From NCBI GenBank assembly GCA_964453265.1, contig CAYVNU010000002.1, positions 81,342 to 145,341 on the forward strand: a DNA stretch of 64,000 bases, given 5' to 3'. A model generated the notes under the pieces. The model was not told the origin of the DNA. It ran no database searches and was given only the letters and a program-made list of their open reading frames with translations. Shown here piece by piece: positions 8,368 through 16,297 of this stretch (positions within the stretch are counted from its first letter, which is position 1; each line of letters starts with the position of its first letter). Both the position numbers and the translations under genes were made by a program. Source of the stretch: CAYVNU01 sp964453265. Lineage in GTDB: Bacteria > Patescibacteriota > Doudnabacteria > UBA920.

Positions 8368-9733
8368 CCGGATTTATTTTCCAACCTCTTGTTTTAGTTT
8401 TTGTTCCTGGTAATAACATGATCTTATTTGCATCACTCAAACGTTTAAAAACTTTTCTCATTAAATAATCACTTTTTATATGAGTTATTTCTCTAGCTTT
8501 GGAAGTTTGAATACTTGGATTTTTCTGAAGATATTGAAAAATAATATCTTCAGGAGAAGCTAATAGTTCATGTTTAATAATTACTAAAACACCGTTTTCT
8601 AATTCTGTTATTACAGGTGATTTTAAACCTAGTTCTTCCATCTTTACAAAAGCAGTATTTAAACCCTCTCCTACGTCTTTATTTGGTGGGTTTGGAAATT
8701 TATTTAATATCCTCACAATAACACCGTTCCGAGCAAAACGCTGGTCTAATATATTTTTAGGAGTTATATTAGCTGGTAATCTACCTGGACTCTGAACCTC
8801 AACACGGTCATCAAAAATACGAATATGTATGTCATCCTTTATACTATAATCTCTATGCAAAACCGCATTGGCTAAGATCTCATGAAGAGTTTCCTGAGGA
8901 TATTTAATAGATTCGAATTTATCTCCATCAAATTTTGGTATTTGCTCAGTTATCTCAGTTGTTATTCTTACAGCTTCTTTTATTTGAGAATAAAGACAAC
9001 CTTCGACTGTTAAAGGATCTTCCGCTAATAAATCCCTGTGACCTTCAAGTTCACGAGTTTTATATCTATAAATTTTAATACCACAATGCTTAGAAAGAAC
9101 AGCTTGCGGTTCGTCAGCAAAAATCAAAGTTCCTGCAACGCTAGGTTTAACATCTCTCAAAAGATTTTGCTTTTTTAACCAACGCTCTGCTGTTGTAGTT
9201 GGCACCACTAATTTTATAAAATTTTCTGTAACTTCAGATTTCGTAATGACCTCTTTTGAAATATCCAATAGCTCGGTTTCAAATGAAGCAATACCTTTAG
9301 CCATTTCTAAATGTCGTACTTTATCAGGATCGGTTAAGGCTATACTTTGAGCACCCCTTCTCAAGTAAGGAATCCCGTTTGAAGCTTTAATTATGTGTTG
9401 CGCCTTTCCAATTTGAATATGCAGCACAATTCCAGAATATTTAGTACATTCCCAAAATTCATACTGAAAATTTGTGCCTAATGGAAAAAGTCCTTCAAAA
9501 ACCTGCAAGTGCGCATTTGCTGCTTCAGTGTTTATAAAACCCACCCAATCTCTTTCTTTATCAGTTATCCCAATATAAAGATCGCCTCCATCCGCATTTG
9601 CAAAAGCTGATATATGGTTACTTAAAACACTGGGCTTAACTTCTACGGATTTCAAGTCAGTGAAGTGATTTTCTTCAATCATTCGAATTTCATCCGCTTG
9701 TTCATCGGTGATTTTTGTTAGTGAAATTGGCAT
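8348..9733 (-). CDS. AlbA_2 (Schlafen-type) / HATPase_c_4 DNA-binding ATPase-like protein
   Basis: 461 residues with three parts. An N-terminal AlbA_2/AAA_4 domain (about 10-130) has NHFTDLKSVEVKPS and FANADGGDLYIGI. A GHKL-like HATPase_c_4 region (about 275-365) has PQETLHEILANAVLHRDYS and GEGLNTAFVKMEELG. A C-terminal winged helix lies at about 400-455. Such proteins are common in accessory regions and are annotated as transcriptional regulators or ATP-binding proteins; their biochemistry is little known. It is flanked by terminators and stands alone, consistent with an accessory insertion between rnpB and the ribosomal operon. The ATG is 6 nt after a -10-like TATATA, suggesting a leaderless mRNA. 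Confidence 0.85.
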   Translation of the reverse strand: MPISLTKITDEQADEIRMIEENHFTDLKSVEVKPSVLSNHISAFANADGGDLYIGITDKERDWVGFINTEAANAHLQVFEGLFPLGTNFQYEFWECTKYSGIVLHIQIGKAQHIIKASNGIPYLRRGAQSIALTDPDKVRHLEMAKGIASFETELLDISKEVITKSEVTENFIKLVVPTTTAERWLKKQNLLRDVKPSVAGTLIFADEPQAVLSKHCGIKIYRYKTRELEGHRDLLAEDPLTVEGCLYSQIKEAVRITTEITEQIPKFDGDKFESIKYPQETLHEILANAVLHRDYSIKDDIHIRIFDDRVEVQSPGRLPANITPKNILDQRFARNGVIVRILNKFPNPPNKDVGEGLNTAFVKMEELGLKSPVITELENGVLVIIKHELLASPEDIIFQYLQKNPSIQTSKAREITHIKSDYLMRKVFKRLSDANKIMLLPGTKTKTRGWKINPDVYKNI

Positions 9734-9739
9734 ATCTAA

Positions 9740-9768
9740 TATATATCAATTTAATCATAAAATGTCAA
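9740..9768 (-). promoter_or_regulatory. Promoter of the AlbA_2/HATPase gene, probably leaderless
   Basis: Minus-strand TTGACA (9768-9763), 17-nt spacer, TATATA (9745-9740), then 6 nt to the ATG at 9733. The expected transcription start coincides with the start codon, and no Shine-Dalgarno is present. Confidence 0.6.
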
Positions 9769-9840
9769 TTTATTTTTTTACAAAAAAAATTTTATCCATT
9801 TAACAATTAAAGCTCTTGTCAAAAATATTACTTAAAATAC

Positions 9841-9867
9841 AAAAGACCCCCGCAAAGGAGGTCTTTT
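9841..9867 (-). terminator. Terminator of the ribosomal protein operon
   Basis: Stem AAAAGACC (9841-9848) with GGTCTTTT (9860-9867) just after rpsI. The minus-strand read-out ends in TTTTGTATTTT; the plus-strand T-run is even better, so it may work in both directions. Confidence 0.75.
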
Positions 9868-9904
9868 TTCTATAAATATTGTTGTAAGGTTTCTTCGAAA
9901 TCTC

Positions 9905-10465
9905 TTAACGCTTCGCCCATTGTGGGCTTCTGCGGGCTCTTTTTAAGCCTGGTTTCTTTCTTTCTTTCTTTCTGTCGTCTCTGGTTAAGAGGCCATTTTT
10001 CTTTAAAACTCTTCTAACTTCTTCGGACATTTTGCCTAAAGCGGTTGAAATACCATGACTCAAAGCTCCGGCCTGGGAATGTTGCCCACCGCCATTTATA
10101 TGCGCTGTAAAATAATAATCACCCTTAAGACCCGTTAATTCCAATGGCTTTAAAATTTCATGCTGATGGTATGTATAACCAAAGTACTTATTAAAAGCTA
10201 CCTTGTTAACAATATTTTCTTCTTGCCCGGAAAATAGCCTAACGTTTGCCACAGCGGTTTTTCTTCTGCCAGTAGCAAAAACATACCTGCCTTTAGCTAC
10301 AACCGGTTTTTCAGAAACTTTATGATGAACCGGATGCTCTACTACTTCCTGTTTTGCTTCCAAAACTGGTTCATGGACCAAAGCTTTCTTTTTTACCGAA
10401 ACTGCTCTAGGCTTTTTAGGAGCCTTGCTTGTTGCTGATTTAGTTGTAGATTCTTTTGTAACCAT
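9905..10465 (-). CDS. rpsI: 30S ribosomal protein S9
   Basis: 186 residues, against about 130 for the family. The conserved S9 domain starts near residue 58 at RYVFATGRRKTAVANVRLF and ends with the typical basic tail KKPGLKRARRSPQWAKR that reaches the P-site tRNA. The first ~55 residues are an Ala/Lys/Val/Glu-rich extension (KSATSKAPKKPRAVSVKKK) of low complexity with no counterpart in the family core. It follows rplM by 13 nt, the usual rplM-rpsI pair, and closes the operon at a terminator. An internal start nearer the domain cannot be excluded, but no better Met is present before it. Confidence 0.95.
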   Translation of the reverse strand: MVTKESTTKSATSKAPKKPRAVSVKKKALVHEPVLEAKQEVVEHPVHHKVSEKPVVAKGRYVFATGRRKTAVANVRLFSGQEENIVNKVAFNKYFGYTYHQHEILKPLELTGLKGDYYFTAHINGGGQHSQAGALSHGISTALGKMSEEVRRVLKKNGLLTRDDRKKERKKPGLKRARRSPQWAKR

Positions 10466-10478
10466 AAATACTAATTAT

Positions 10479-10898
10479 TTAAATTTTCTTATCTATCTTA
10501 AAAGTATGATCTTGATTATTAACCAATTTCAATCTGGATATTAAAGTTTTTCTGAACTTAACTTCATCAAGCATGCTGTAAACGGCTCTTCGCAAAACTT
10601 GTTCCGGATGCTTTTCTAGCTCAGTCTTTAACGTTGTAGTTTTAAGTCCGCCTAAATAGCCAGAATGCCTATAATACTGTTTTTGAGAAACTTTACGGCC
10701 GGTAAATTTTAAATTATTGCAATTTAGGGCAACTACAAAATCACCCATATCCATATGAGGAGTAAAATCTCTTTTACCTTTTCCTCTAAGTAAATTTGCG
10801 ATTTGAGTAGCAACTCTGCCTAAAGACTGTTTAGAAGCGTCAACTTCAAACCATTTTCTTACAACTGTTTTTGGTAATGTAATACTTTGCGATTTCAT
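10479..10898 (-). CDS. rplM: 50S ribosomal protein L13
   Basis: L13 signature segments: KWFEVDASKQSLGRVATQIANLLRGK, here in parts, then DFTPHMDMGD, YYRHSGYLGGLK and HPEQVLRRAVYSML. I chose the ATG giving MKSQSITLPKTVVRKW (139 residues), which matches the usual length before the conserved Trp. A TTG ten codons upstream, at 10928, is also open but has no Shine-Dalgarno. It is an early assembly protein of the large subunit, located 38 nt after rplQ and 13 nt before rpsI. Confidence 0.94.
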   Translation of the reverse strand: MKSQSITLPKTVVRKWFEVDASKQSLGRVATQIANLLRGKGKRDFTPHMDMGDFVVALNCNNLKFTGRKVSQKQYYRHSGYLGGLKTTTLKTELEKHPEQVLRRAVYSMLDEVKFRKTLISRLKLVNNQDHTFKIDKKI

Positions 10899-10936
10899 AT
10901 CTTTACAAATACTTATATTCTTTGACAAATAAATAA

Positions 10937-11281
10937 TTAATCAACTAATTCCAAAATTGCTTTTGATTTTCCAGCCTTTGGGTCATTTAATTTAATTAAA
11001 CGGGTATAACCACCTTTTCTATCTTTAAATTTTGGTCCTAAAACTTCAATTGCTTTTTTCGCAGCCATGGCTGTTAAACCGGAAATAAGCTGTCTTCTTA
11101 CATGTAAAGAATTTTCTTTGGCTTTGGTAATTAGTTTTTCAGCATAAGATTTAGCTCCTCTGGCGTTTGCATAGCTGGTCTCAATTTTTTCATACAAAAA
11201 CAGAGAAGAGGCCAAAGCTCTTAAAAGCTTTCTTCTGTGATCCATCCCTTTTCCTAATTTTTTCTTCTTTAAATGACGCAT
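10937..11281 (-). CDS. rplQ: 50S ribosomal protein L17
   Basis: 114 residues with the family start MRHLKKKKLGKGMDHRRKLLRALASSLF and C-terminal GGYTRLIKLNDPKAGKSKAILELVD, shown here as separate recognisable ends. L17 lines the exit-tunnel side of the large subunit. It follows rpoA by 17 nt, as in the standard alpha operon, and precedes rplM. Confidence 0.95.
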   Translation of the reverse strand: MRHLKKKKLGKGMDHRRKLLRALASSLFLYEKIETSYANARGAKSYAEKLITKAKENSLHVRRQLISGLTAMAAKKAIEVLGPKFKDRKGGYTRLIKLNDPKAGKSKAILELVD

Positions 11282-11298
11282 AAAATAACAATATTATA

Positions 11299-12231
11299 TT
11301 ATCTGCCTAAAAATTCAATAATTTCTTTAATGGTTTTATCACCCAAACCCTGCAAACCACCAATATCCTCGTTTGACATTGCCTGCAAAGCAGCCAAGGT
11401 AACAATTCCATTCTTAGTTAAAGCGTTTTTTGCTCGCGTGGATAAAGTTGTATCATCAATTTCATTCTGCTGGTTGATTTTAGGTTCAGAAACTTCAGTT
11501 GACTGAGTTTCTGGCAGAATTTGTTCAGATACAATTGGAGCTATAGCTGCTCCGCCAAATACCATACTAAAATGATCAACTAAAATATGTGCTGCAATTT
11601 CAGAAGCCTCGCTGCCGCTTAAACTGCCGTCAGTTTCCATAACTATTTCGAGTTTATCAAAATTAGTTAGTTGACCAACACGGACATTTGATACTTCGTA
11701 ATGCACTGAACGGATTGGAGTGAATATTGCATCAACAGCTATCATGCCAACTTCTAATTTCAAATTTTCTCTGGACTCTACCGGACCATATCCCCTGCCT
11801 TGCTCTACCATAAGTTCAGCTTCAAATTCAGCATTTTTATTATCTAAAGTAGCAATATGAAGTTCTGGATTTATTATTGAAACCTGGTCAGTGGCCTTTA
11901 TATCTGCAGCTGTTACAGCGCGTTCGCCCTTAACTTTAATAGAAAGCCTAACCGGTTCACTACTAAAACTCTTAATTCTAAGCTGTTTTAAATTTAAAAT
12001 TATTTGTATTACATCTTCCTTTACATTAGGCACAGTAGAAAATTCGTGGTCAACAAACTTAATTTTAACTCCGGTCACAGCTGCTCCGGGCATTGAAGAC
12101 AATAATACTCTTCTTAGAGCATTACCAATAGTAACACCGTAGCCTGGATAAAGAGGCTCGAGTATTATATTGTATTTATTTTTTCCTAAATCTTGCACTT
12201 TTGCCTGGTTAGGCAATGGTATGGCTTCCAT
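11299..12231 (-). CDS. rpoA: RNA polymerase subunit alpha
   Basis: 310 residues. The N-terminal dimerisation/assembly domain (about 1-225) has YNIILEPLYPGYGVTIGNAL and RRVLLSSMPGAAVTGVKI. A variable acidic linker (about 226-255) follows. The C-terminal domain (KNALTKNGIVTLAALQAM, IGGLQGLGDKTIKEIIEFL) contacts UP elements and activators. I place the start at 12231 because GGAGAA lies 4 nt upstream of that ATG; an upstream GTG-type extension of 14 codons is unnecessary. The operon context rpsD-rpoA-rplQ is canonical. Confidence 0.96.
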   Translation of the reverse strand: MEAIPLPNQAKVQDLGKNKYNIILEPLYPGYGVTIGNALRRVLLSSMPGAAVTGVKIKFVDHEFSTVPNVKEDVIQIILNLKQLRIKSFSSEPVRLSIKVKGERAVTAADIKATDQVSIINPELHIATLDNKNAEFEAELMVEQGRGYGPVESRENLKLEVGMIAVDAIFTPIRSVHYEVSNVRVGQLTNFDKLEIVMETDGSLSGSEASEIAAHILVDHFSMVFGGAAIAPIVSEQILPETQSTEVSEPKINQQNEIDDTTLSTRAKNALTKNGIVTLAALQAMSNEDIGGLQGLGDKTIKEIIEFLGR

Positions 12232-12321
12232 ATTTTCTCCAAAACTTATAACAGATAATAAATAGATAACCAATAACTCCCTCTGTGGTCATCGGTTATA
12301 AGTAATTAGTTATTAGTTTAT

Positions 12322-12930
12322 TTAGGTGCGGCTATAATGTTCAACAATCAATTGAGTGTTGATTAAATTTTTCATATCTTCTGCTTCAGGTGAACTTAAT
12401 ATTTTACCGGATAGCTTGGCAGGATTAAGTTCGAGCCATTCAAGAGTTTTAAAAGTTTTTACTTTTTCTTTAAGTTTTTCAGCCAACTTGCTTTTTAACT
12501 TAACTTCTCTTACTGCAACTAAATCACCGACTTTAGCAGAATAAGAAGGAATATCAACTTTTTTTGAGTTAACTTCAAAAAAACCATGACTAACCATTTG
12601 TCTAGCCTGAGCTCTAGTCTCCGCAAATCCTAAGCGAAAAACTAAATTATCTAAACGTAATTCAAGCATTTTTAACAAATTATCACCTGTAACACCCGGT
12701 TGTTTTAAAGCTTTTTGAAAATAGTTTGAAAATTGTTTTTCTAAAATACCGTAAGCAAATTTAGCTTTTTGCTTTTCTTTTAATTGAGTTCCGTATTCAG
12801 AAAGCCTAGCTCTATTTTTTCCATGTTGTCCGGGGGCAAACGCGCGCTTTTGTAATACCTTTGCCTCTTTCGGGGTAAAAGCTAGTCCAAGTCTACGGGC
12901 TTTTTTTGCTTTGGGTCCTGTGTATCTCAT
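12322..12930 (-). CDS. rpsD: 30S ribosomal protein S4
   Basis: 202 residues beginning MRYTGPKAKKARRLG. The S4 RNA-binding domain contains LEMRLDNLVFRLGFAETRAQ in the form LELRLDNLVFRLGFAETRAQ, followed by ARQMVSHGFFEVNSKKV. S4 nucleates 16S folding and often represses the alpha operon by binding its mRNA. The N-terminal zinc-cysteine cluster of some bacterial S4 proteins is absent. The 100-nt spacer to rpsK holds no other gene. Confidence 0.96.
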   Translation of the reverse strand: MRYTGPKAKKARRLGLAFTPKEAKVLQKRAFAPGQHGKNRARLSEYGTQLKEKQKAKFAYGILEKQFSNYFQKALKQPGVTGDNLLKMLELRLDNLVFRLGFAETRAQARQMVSHGFFEVNSKKVDIPSYSAKVGDLVAVREVKLKSKLAEKLKEKVKTFKTLEWLELNPAKLSGKILSSPEAEDMKNLINTQLIVEHYSRT

Positions 12931-13031
12931 AATAAATTAATCAGGTTATAAACTTCTTAATGTTTATCAAGTGTTTTAAATTGCTTATTTAAACTTGCAA
13001 CTTTACACACTTGATGAACTTATACTACAAA

Positions 13032-13493
13032 TTAAACGCGTCGTGGTTTCTTTGGTCTTACTCCACCGTGTGGAGTTGGTGTCTGGTCTTTAATACTTAA
13101 AACTGAAAGTCCAGATCCTTGTAAGGCTCTAATAGCAGATTCTCTTCCTGATCCAATACCTTTTATAAAAACATCAACTTCATTTAATCCGCGTTCTTTT
13201 AGCTTAGCTAAAACATCTTCCATAACTCTCTGGCCGGCGTATGGTGTAGATTTCTTTGAACCTTTAAAACCAATTTTCCCGGCACTACCCCAAATTAAAA
13301 CATTGCCGGTTAAATCGGTGACTGAAATAATAGTATTATTATAAGTTGAATTAACGAAAATTTTACCTTTTGTAACTTTAGCCTTGGACTTCTTTTTCTT
13401 TGAGGATTTAATTTTAGCAACAGCAGCTAAAACAGCAGAAGTTTCTTCGGCAGGTTTTTCAGTTATTTCGCTATTTTGTAATTCGTCTGGCAT
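13032..13493 (-). CDS. rpsK: 30S ribosomal protein S11
   Basis: 153 residues against about 128 in most bacteria. The S11 core begins near residue 43 (GKIFVNSTYNNTIISVTDLTG) and ends with the conserved DQTPTPHGGVRPKKPRRV. The first ~40 residues are an acidic then lysine-rich extension (MPDELQNSEITEKPAEE... KSSKKKKSKAKV) with no family counterpart. S11 sits on the 30S platform near the mRNA exit. The gene follows rpsM by 26 nt. Confidence 0.95.
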   Translation of the reverse strand: MPDELQNSEITEKPAEETSAVLAAVAKIKSSKKKKSKAKVTKGKIFVNSTYNNTIISVTDLTGNVLIWGSAGKIGFKGSKKSTPYAGQRVMEDVLAKLKERGLNEVDVFIKGIGSGRESAIRALQGSGLSVLSIKDQTPTPHGGVRPKKPRRV

Positions 13494-13519
13494 GAATTAA
13501 ATTAAATTAATTATTGCTA

Positions 13520-13909
13520 TTAGGTCTTTTCAGATGCATTTTTTCTACCGCTTCCAGCAGTCTTTCTAACATTACCTCTTCTGGTTCTAGAATTAGTTTT
13601 AGTTCTCTGACCTCTGACCGGTAAACCTTTTATATGCCTAATGCCTCTATAACTCTGAATTTCCTTCATTCTTTTAATATTAAGTAGAACCTGCTGTCTC
13701 AATTCACCTTCTACTTTAAAACTTTTTTCAATAAATTCTCGGATTTTATTTAACTCAGCTTCAGACAAATCTTTAGTGCGCTTATTTGGGTCAATGTTCG
13801 TAGCTGCCAAAATTTTCTTTGACAAGGTTAAGCCTACGCCATAAATATAAGGCAATGCCGCTTCAATTCTCTTTTCATTTGGAATATTAATACCTGCGAT
13901 ACGAGCCAT
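13520..13909 (-). CDS. rpsM: 30S ribosomal protein S13
   Basis: 129 residues: MARIAGINIPNEKRIEAALPY at the N-terminus, the helix-two-turn-helix RNA-binding region, then SYRGIRHIKGLPVRGQRTKT and a basic C-terminal tail. S13 forms the head bridge to the large subunit and contacts tRNA. It lies 93 nt after rpmJ; that spacer contains AT-rich inverted TAATTAATAAC units and no gene. Confidence 0.96.
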   Translation of the reverse strand: MARIAGINIPNEKRIEAALPYIYGVGLTLSKKILAATNIDPNKRTKDLSEAELNKIREFIEKSFKVEGELRQQVLLNIKRMKEIQSYRGIRHIKGLPVRGQRTKTNSRTRRGNVRKTAGSGRKNASEKT

Positions 13910-14002
13910 GTTATATTTGATAATTTATAATTAATAACTAATAACTTAAAAACCTTAAGGCTTAGAAATTACCAATTAATAATTATTAATTGGGTTTAAA
14001 AA

Positions 14003-14116
14003 CTAGCCTTGTCGCTGTTTATGCTTTGGGTTTTCACAAATAACATAAATACGGCCAAATCGCTTAACGACTTTGCATTTTTTACACATTACTTTTACGC
14101 TTGCTCTAACTTTCAT
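14003..14116 (-). CDS. rpmJ: 50S ribosomal protein L36
   Basis: A 37-residue protein MKVRASVKVMCKKCKVVKRF...HKQRQG. It carries the C-x2-C...C-x4-H zinc ribbon (CKKC, then C and H in CENPKH), so it is the zinc-binding form of L36. Position between infA and rpsM is the standard order. Length and both ends fit the family exactly. Confidence 0.96.
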   Translation of the reverse strand: MKVRASVKVMCKKCKVVKRFGRIYVICENPKHKQRQG

Positions 14117-14135
14117 AAATATAGATAGAAATTAT

Positions 14136-14393
14136 TTATCTCATTCTTCTAGTTATTCTGCCTTTAGACAAGTCATAGGGGGTCATTTCGATTATAACCC
14201 TATCTCCTGGCAATACTCGTATCATATTAACTCTCATTTTTCCGGCTAAATGCCCAATAACAACATGTCCTGAGTCTAATTGCACACGAAAAACAGCATT
14301 AGGCAAACTCTCTATTACTTTGCCCTCGAGTTCAATTACATCTTTTTTTGTTCCTGAGTTTGACTTACCTAAGTCTTGATTGCTGATTGGAAT
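14136..14393 (-). CDS. infA: Translation initiation factor IF-1, non-canonical start
   Basis: The S1/OB-fold core is unmistakable: KKDVIELEGKVIESLPNAVF, RVQLDSGHVVIGHLAGKMR, LPGDRVIIEMTPYDLSKGRI, TRRMR. IF-1 binds the 30S A site during initiation. The frame has no ATG, GTG or TTG between the in-frame TAA at 14402-14400 and the core. The coordinates use the near-cognate ATT at 14393-14391 (85 residues), the first such codon about 20 nt after the predicted transcription start; ATC and codons nearer the core are alternatives. An A7 run just before GATGTA could also hide a base error. The gene is certain, the start is not. Confidence 0.85.
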   Translation of the reverse strand: MPISNQDLGKSNSGTKKDVIELEGKVIESLPNAVFRVQLDSGHVVIGHLAGKMRVNMIRVLPGDRVIIEMTPYDLSKGRITRRMR

Positions 14394-14419
14394 AAACTTT
14401 TAACTTAAATATTTAGCTA

Positions 14420-14447
14420 ATTCTATCACAAATACGTAAATTGTCAA
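14420..14447 (-). promoter_or_regulatory. Promoter of the infA/ribosomal operon
   Basis: Minus-strand TTGACA (14447-14442), 16-nt spacer, TAGAAT (14425-14420). The predicted start near 14413 leaves only about 20 nt before the ATT used here as the infA start. Confidence 0.65.
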
Positions 14448-14510
14448 CTAATTAAATAAAAAAAATCTGGCTTATAAATAAGCTTATTTTTCATTTTCAT
14501 TATAACTACC

Positions 14511-16151
14511 TCACTTATTCACTTTTTTTTCTACCAAAATTTCAATTCTTTGACTTATTAATGGAAGATTTTTTTGCCAAGTTGGAGCCAAAGTAATTTC
14601 TATTGCGTCAATTTCTGCTTTTGACTTTAAAACTTCACTTGCCTGGTTTTGACTTTTCCCTTTTATTTGATTTGCAAAACTATCCGGATTTATGTTGTAA
14701 AAAGCAAAACCTTCAAAATGCGCCTGAATTGTTGCTGATTCTGAAGCTAAATCTATTGTTTTTAACTTAAATGATAGTTGAGAATCATCAAAATTAATTG
14801 TTTTGTTACCCAAAATAGTTTGTTTTATTCTGGAATTAATTAAGTTTTCCATTTCAAGAGATTTAAAAGCAAGTGCGTTTACAGTTGCGCTTAAATTTGC
14901 ATTAAAGCTAGGACTCTCAACCCCTGCAAGTTTATCGGGCACAAATATAATATTATCAAGAACATATGCTTTATCAACAATAGCTAAATTTTGAGACTTA
15001 AGTTCGTCGTAAAATTTTGACAAGAGCATTTCGCCAAGTTGCTGCCTTGCATAGGACAAATCTTGCTCAGAAATAACAGACAAATATCTAGAATTACCGC
15101 CCGAAATTGGGGTTTGTGTTTTTGCATATAAAAGCAAAGGCCTGCTACCAAAAATTTGATTACTTATTTCTATTCTAGTACCAGCCGGAATATTATAACT
15201 CTCACCACCCTGTTCCGAAATTATTTCGTAGGTCTCTGAGAGACTAATTTCATCTACTTCCTTTGTCTGAGCATTTTTATAAACTGTTGGTTTTATTGCA
15301 GTCGCGTCTTTTACCAATAAGTAATTACGATTACCTAAAGAAAAACTAGTTGTACTAGCTTTTAAATTTATAGGCAGCTTTGTAAAGTTATAAATTCTAA
15401 CTAAGCCCGAGGATTTACTCCCCACTTCTCGCTTTCCTTGAGTAGAAAATTTACCAGAAACCTCGACTTTACTGGAAATCTTATTAGCCGGCAAAAGCAA
15501 TCTATTTACGTCAGGTACTTGATTTTGTGTTGATATGGCGACTTCAATGTCTCTAGTTACTGGCTCAGCTTTCGCATAAAGTACAATTTTAGCTTTCGGA
15601 AGAACTAAAAAAACCAAGACCAAAACGAAAGCCAAACATACTGCCAATAAACTATAAATAATTTTTTGATTAAAGTTTACTTTTTTACTCGCTTTATAAA
15701 CTTCTTCTGCTTCTTTAGGAAAAATTACATCGTTAACTTCGACTTGTGGCAATGTCTGGCTAATTTGAGTTTGAACTGTTTTTACTTTATTAACCGGAGC
15801 GGGTTTGGAAATATTTTGTTGTTTATCTGCTTCATGAATAATTTGAGGCAGTGTAACATTTTTTTTAACAACATCAGAAAATCCGCCTGATTTTTTTACT
15901 TGTGGTAAAAATTTCAAACTAAACCCGGCTTCTCTGGCATACATTTGCCCCCGTTCATCCATGGTTAAAATAAAAACTTCTCTGCCTAACAAATCAGTCT
16001 GTTTTTTTAACAACCTTAAGTTAATGCTGTCGTTAAATAAAAAACATCTTTTTGGACAAACCAAAACCAAGCTAGAATTTTTTTCTTTTTTTATTCTAGC
16101 TATGACTTTAGGGACATCATCTTCAAGATTAATGTAGATGGAAGGGATCAT
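14511..16151 (-). CDS. Single-pass membrane protein with baseplate J-like region
   Basis: 546 residues. The N-terminal ~85 residues form a cytosolic domain (IYINLEDDVPKVIARIKKEK, LVCPKRCFLFNDSINLRLL). A Gln/Pro-rich linker is followed by one membrane helix at about 164-185. The long extracytoplasmic part has repeated beta-type segments (SSGLVRIYNFTKLPINLKAS, IPAGTRIEISNQIFGSRPL) of the baseplate J-like type often annotated in candidate phyla genomes. The role is unknown. It stands alone between the ribosomal operon and pgi. The family call rests on pattern resemblance only. Confidence 0.6.
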   Translation of the reverse strand: MIPSIYINLEDDVPKVIARIKKEKNSSLVLVCPKRCFLFNDSINLRLLKKQTDLLGREVFILTMDERGQMYAREAGFSLKFLPQVKKSGGFSDVVKKNVTLPQIIHEADKQQNISKPAPVNKVKTVQTQISQTLPQVEVNDVIFPKEAEEVYKASKKVNFNQKIIYSLLAVCLAFVLVLVFLVLPKAKIVLYAKAEPVTRDIEVAISTQNQVPDVNRLLLPANKISSKVEVSGKFSTQGKREVGSKSSGLVRIYNFTKLPINLKASTTSFSLGNRNYLLVKDATAIKPTVYKNAQTKEVDEISLSETYEIISEQGGESYNIPAGTRIEISNQIFGSRPLLLYAKTQTPISGGNSRYLSVISEQDLSYARQQLGEMLLSKFYDELKSQNLAIVDKAYVLDNIIFVPDKLAGVESPSFNANLSATVNALAFKSLEMENLINSRIKQTILGNKTINFDDSQLSFKLKTIDLASESATIQAHFEGFAFYNINPDSFANQIKGKSQNQASEVLKSKAEIDAIEITLAPTWQKNLPLISQRIEILVEKKVNK

Positions 16152-16297
16152 AAGGTAATAGTATTGGAAAAGTTAATGTGAATCAAGGGTTGCAAATTAA
16201 CCTAATTATTTTAATTGACCTAATTTCCAAATAAATCCCAATGGCTAAAAGCAACACTAGTAATTAGAAATTTTCAATCTCGATAAAACCACTAAAT

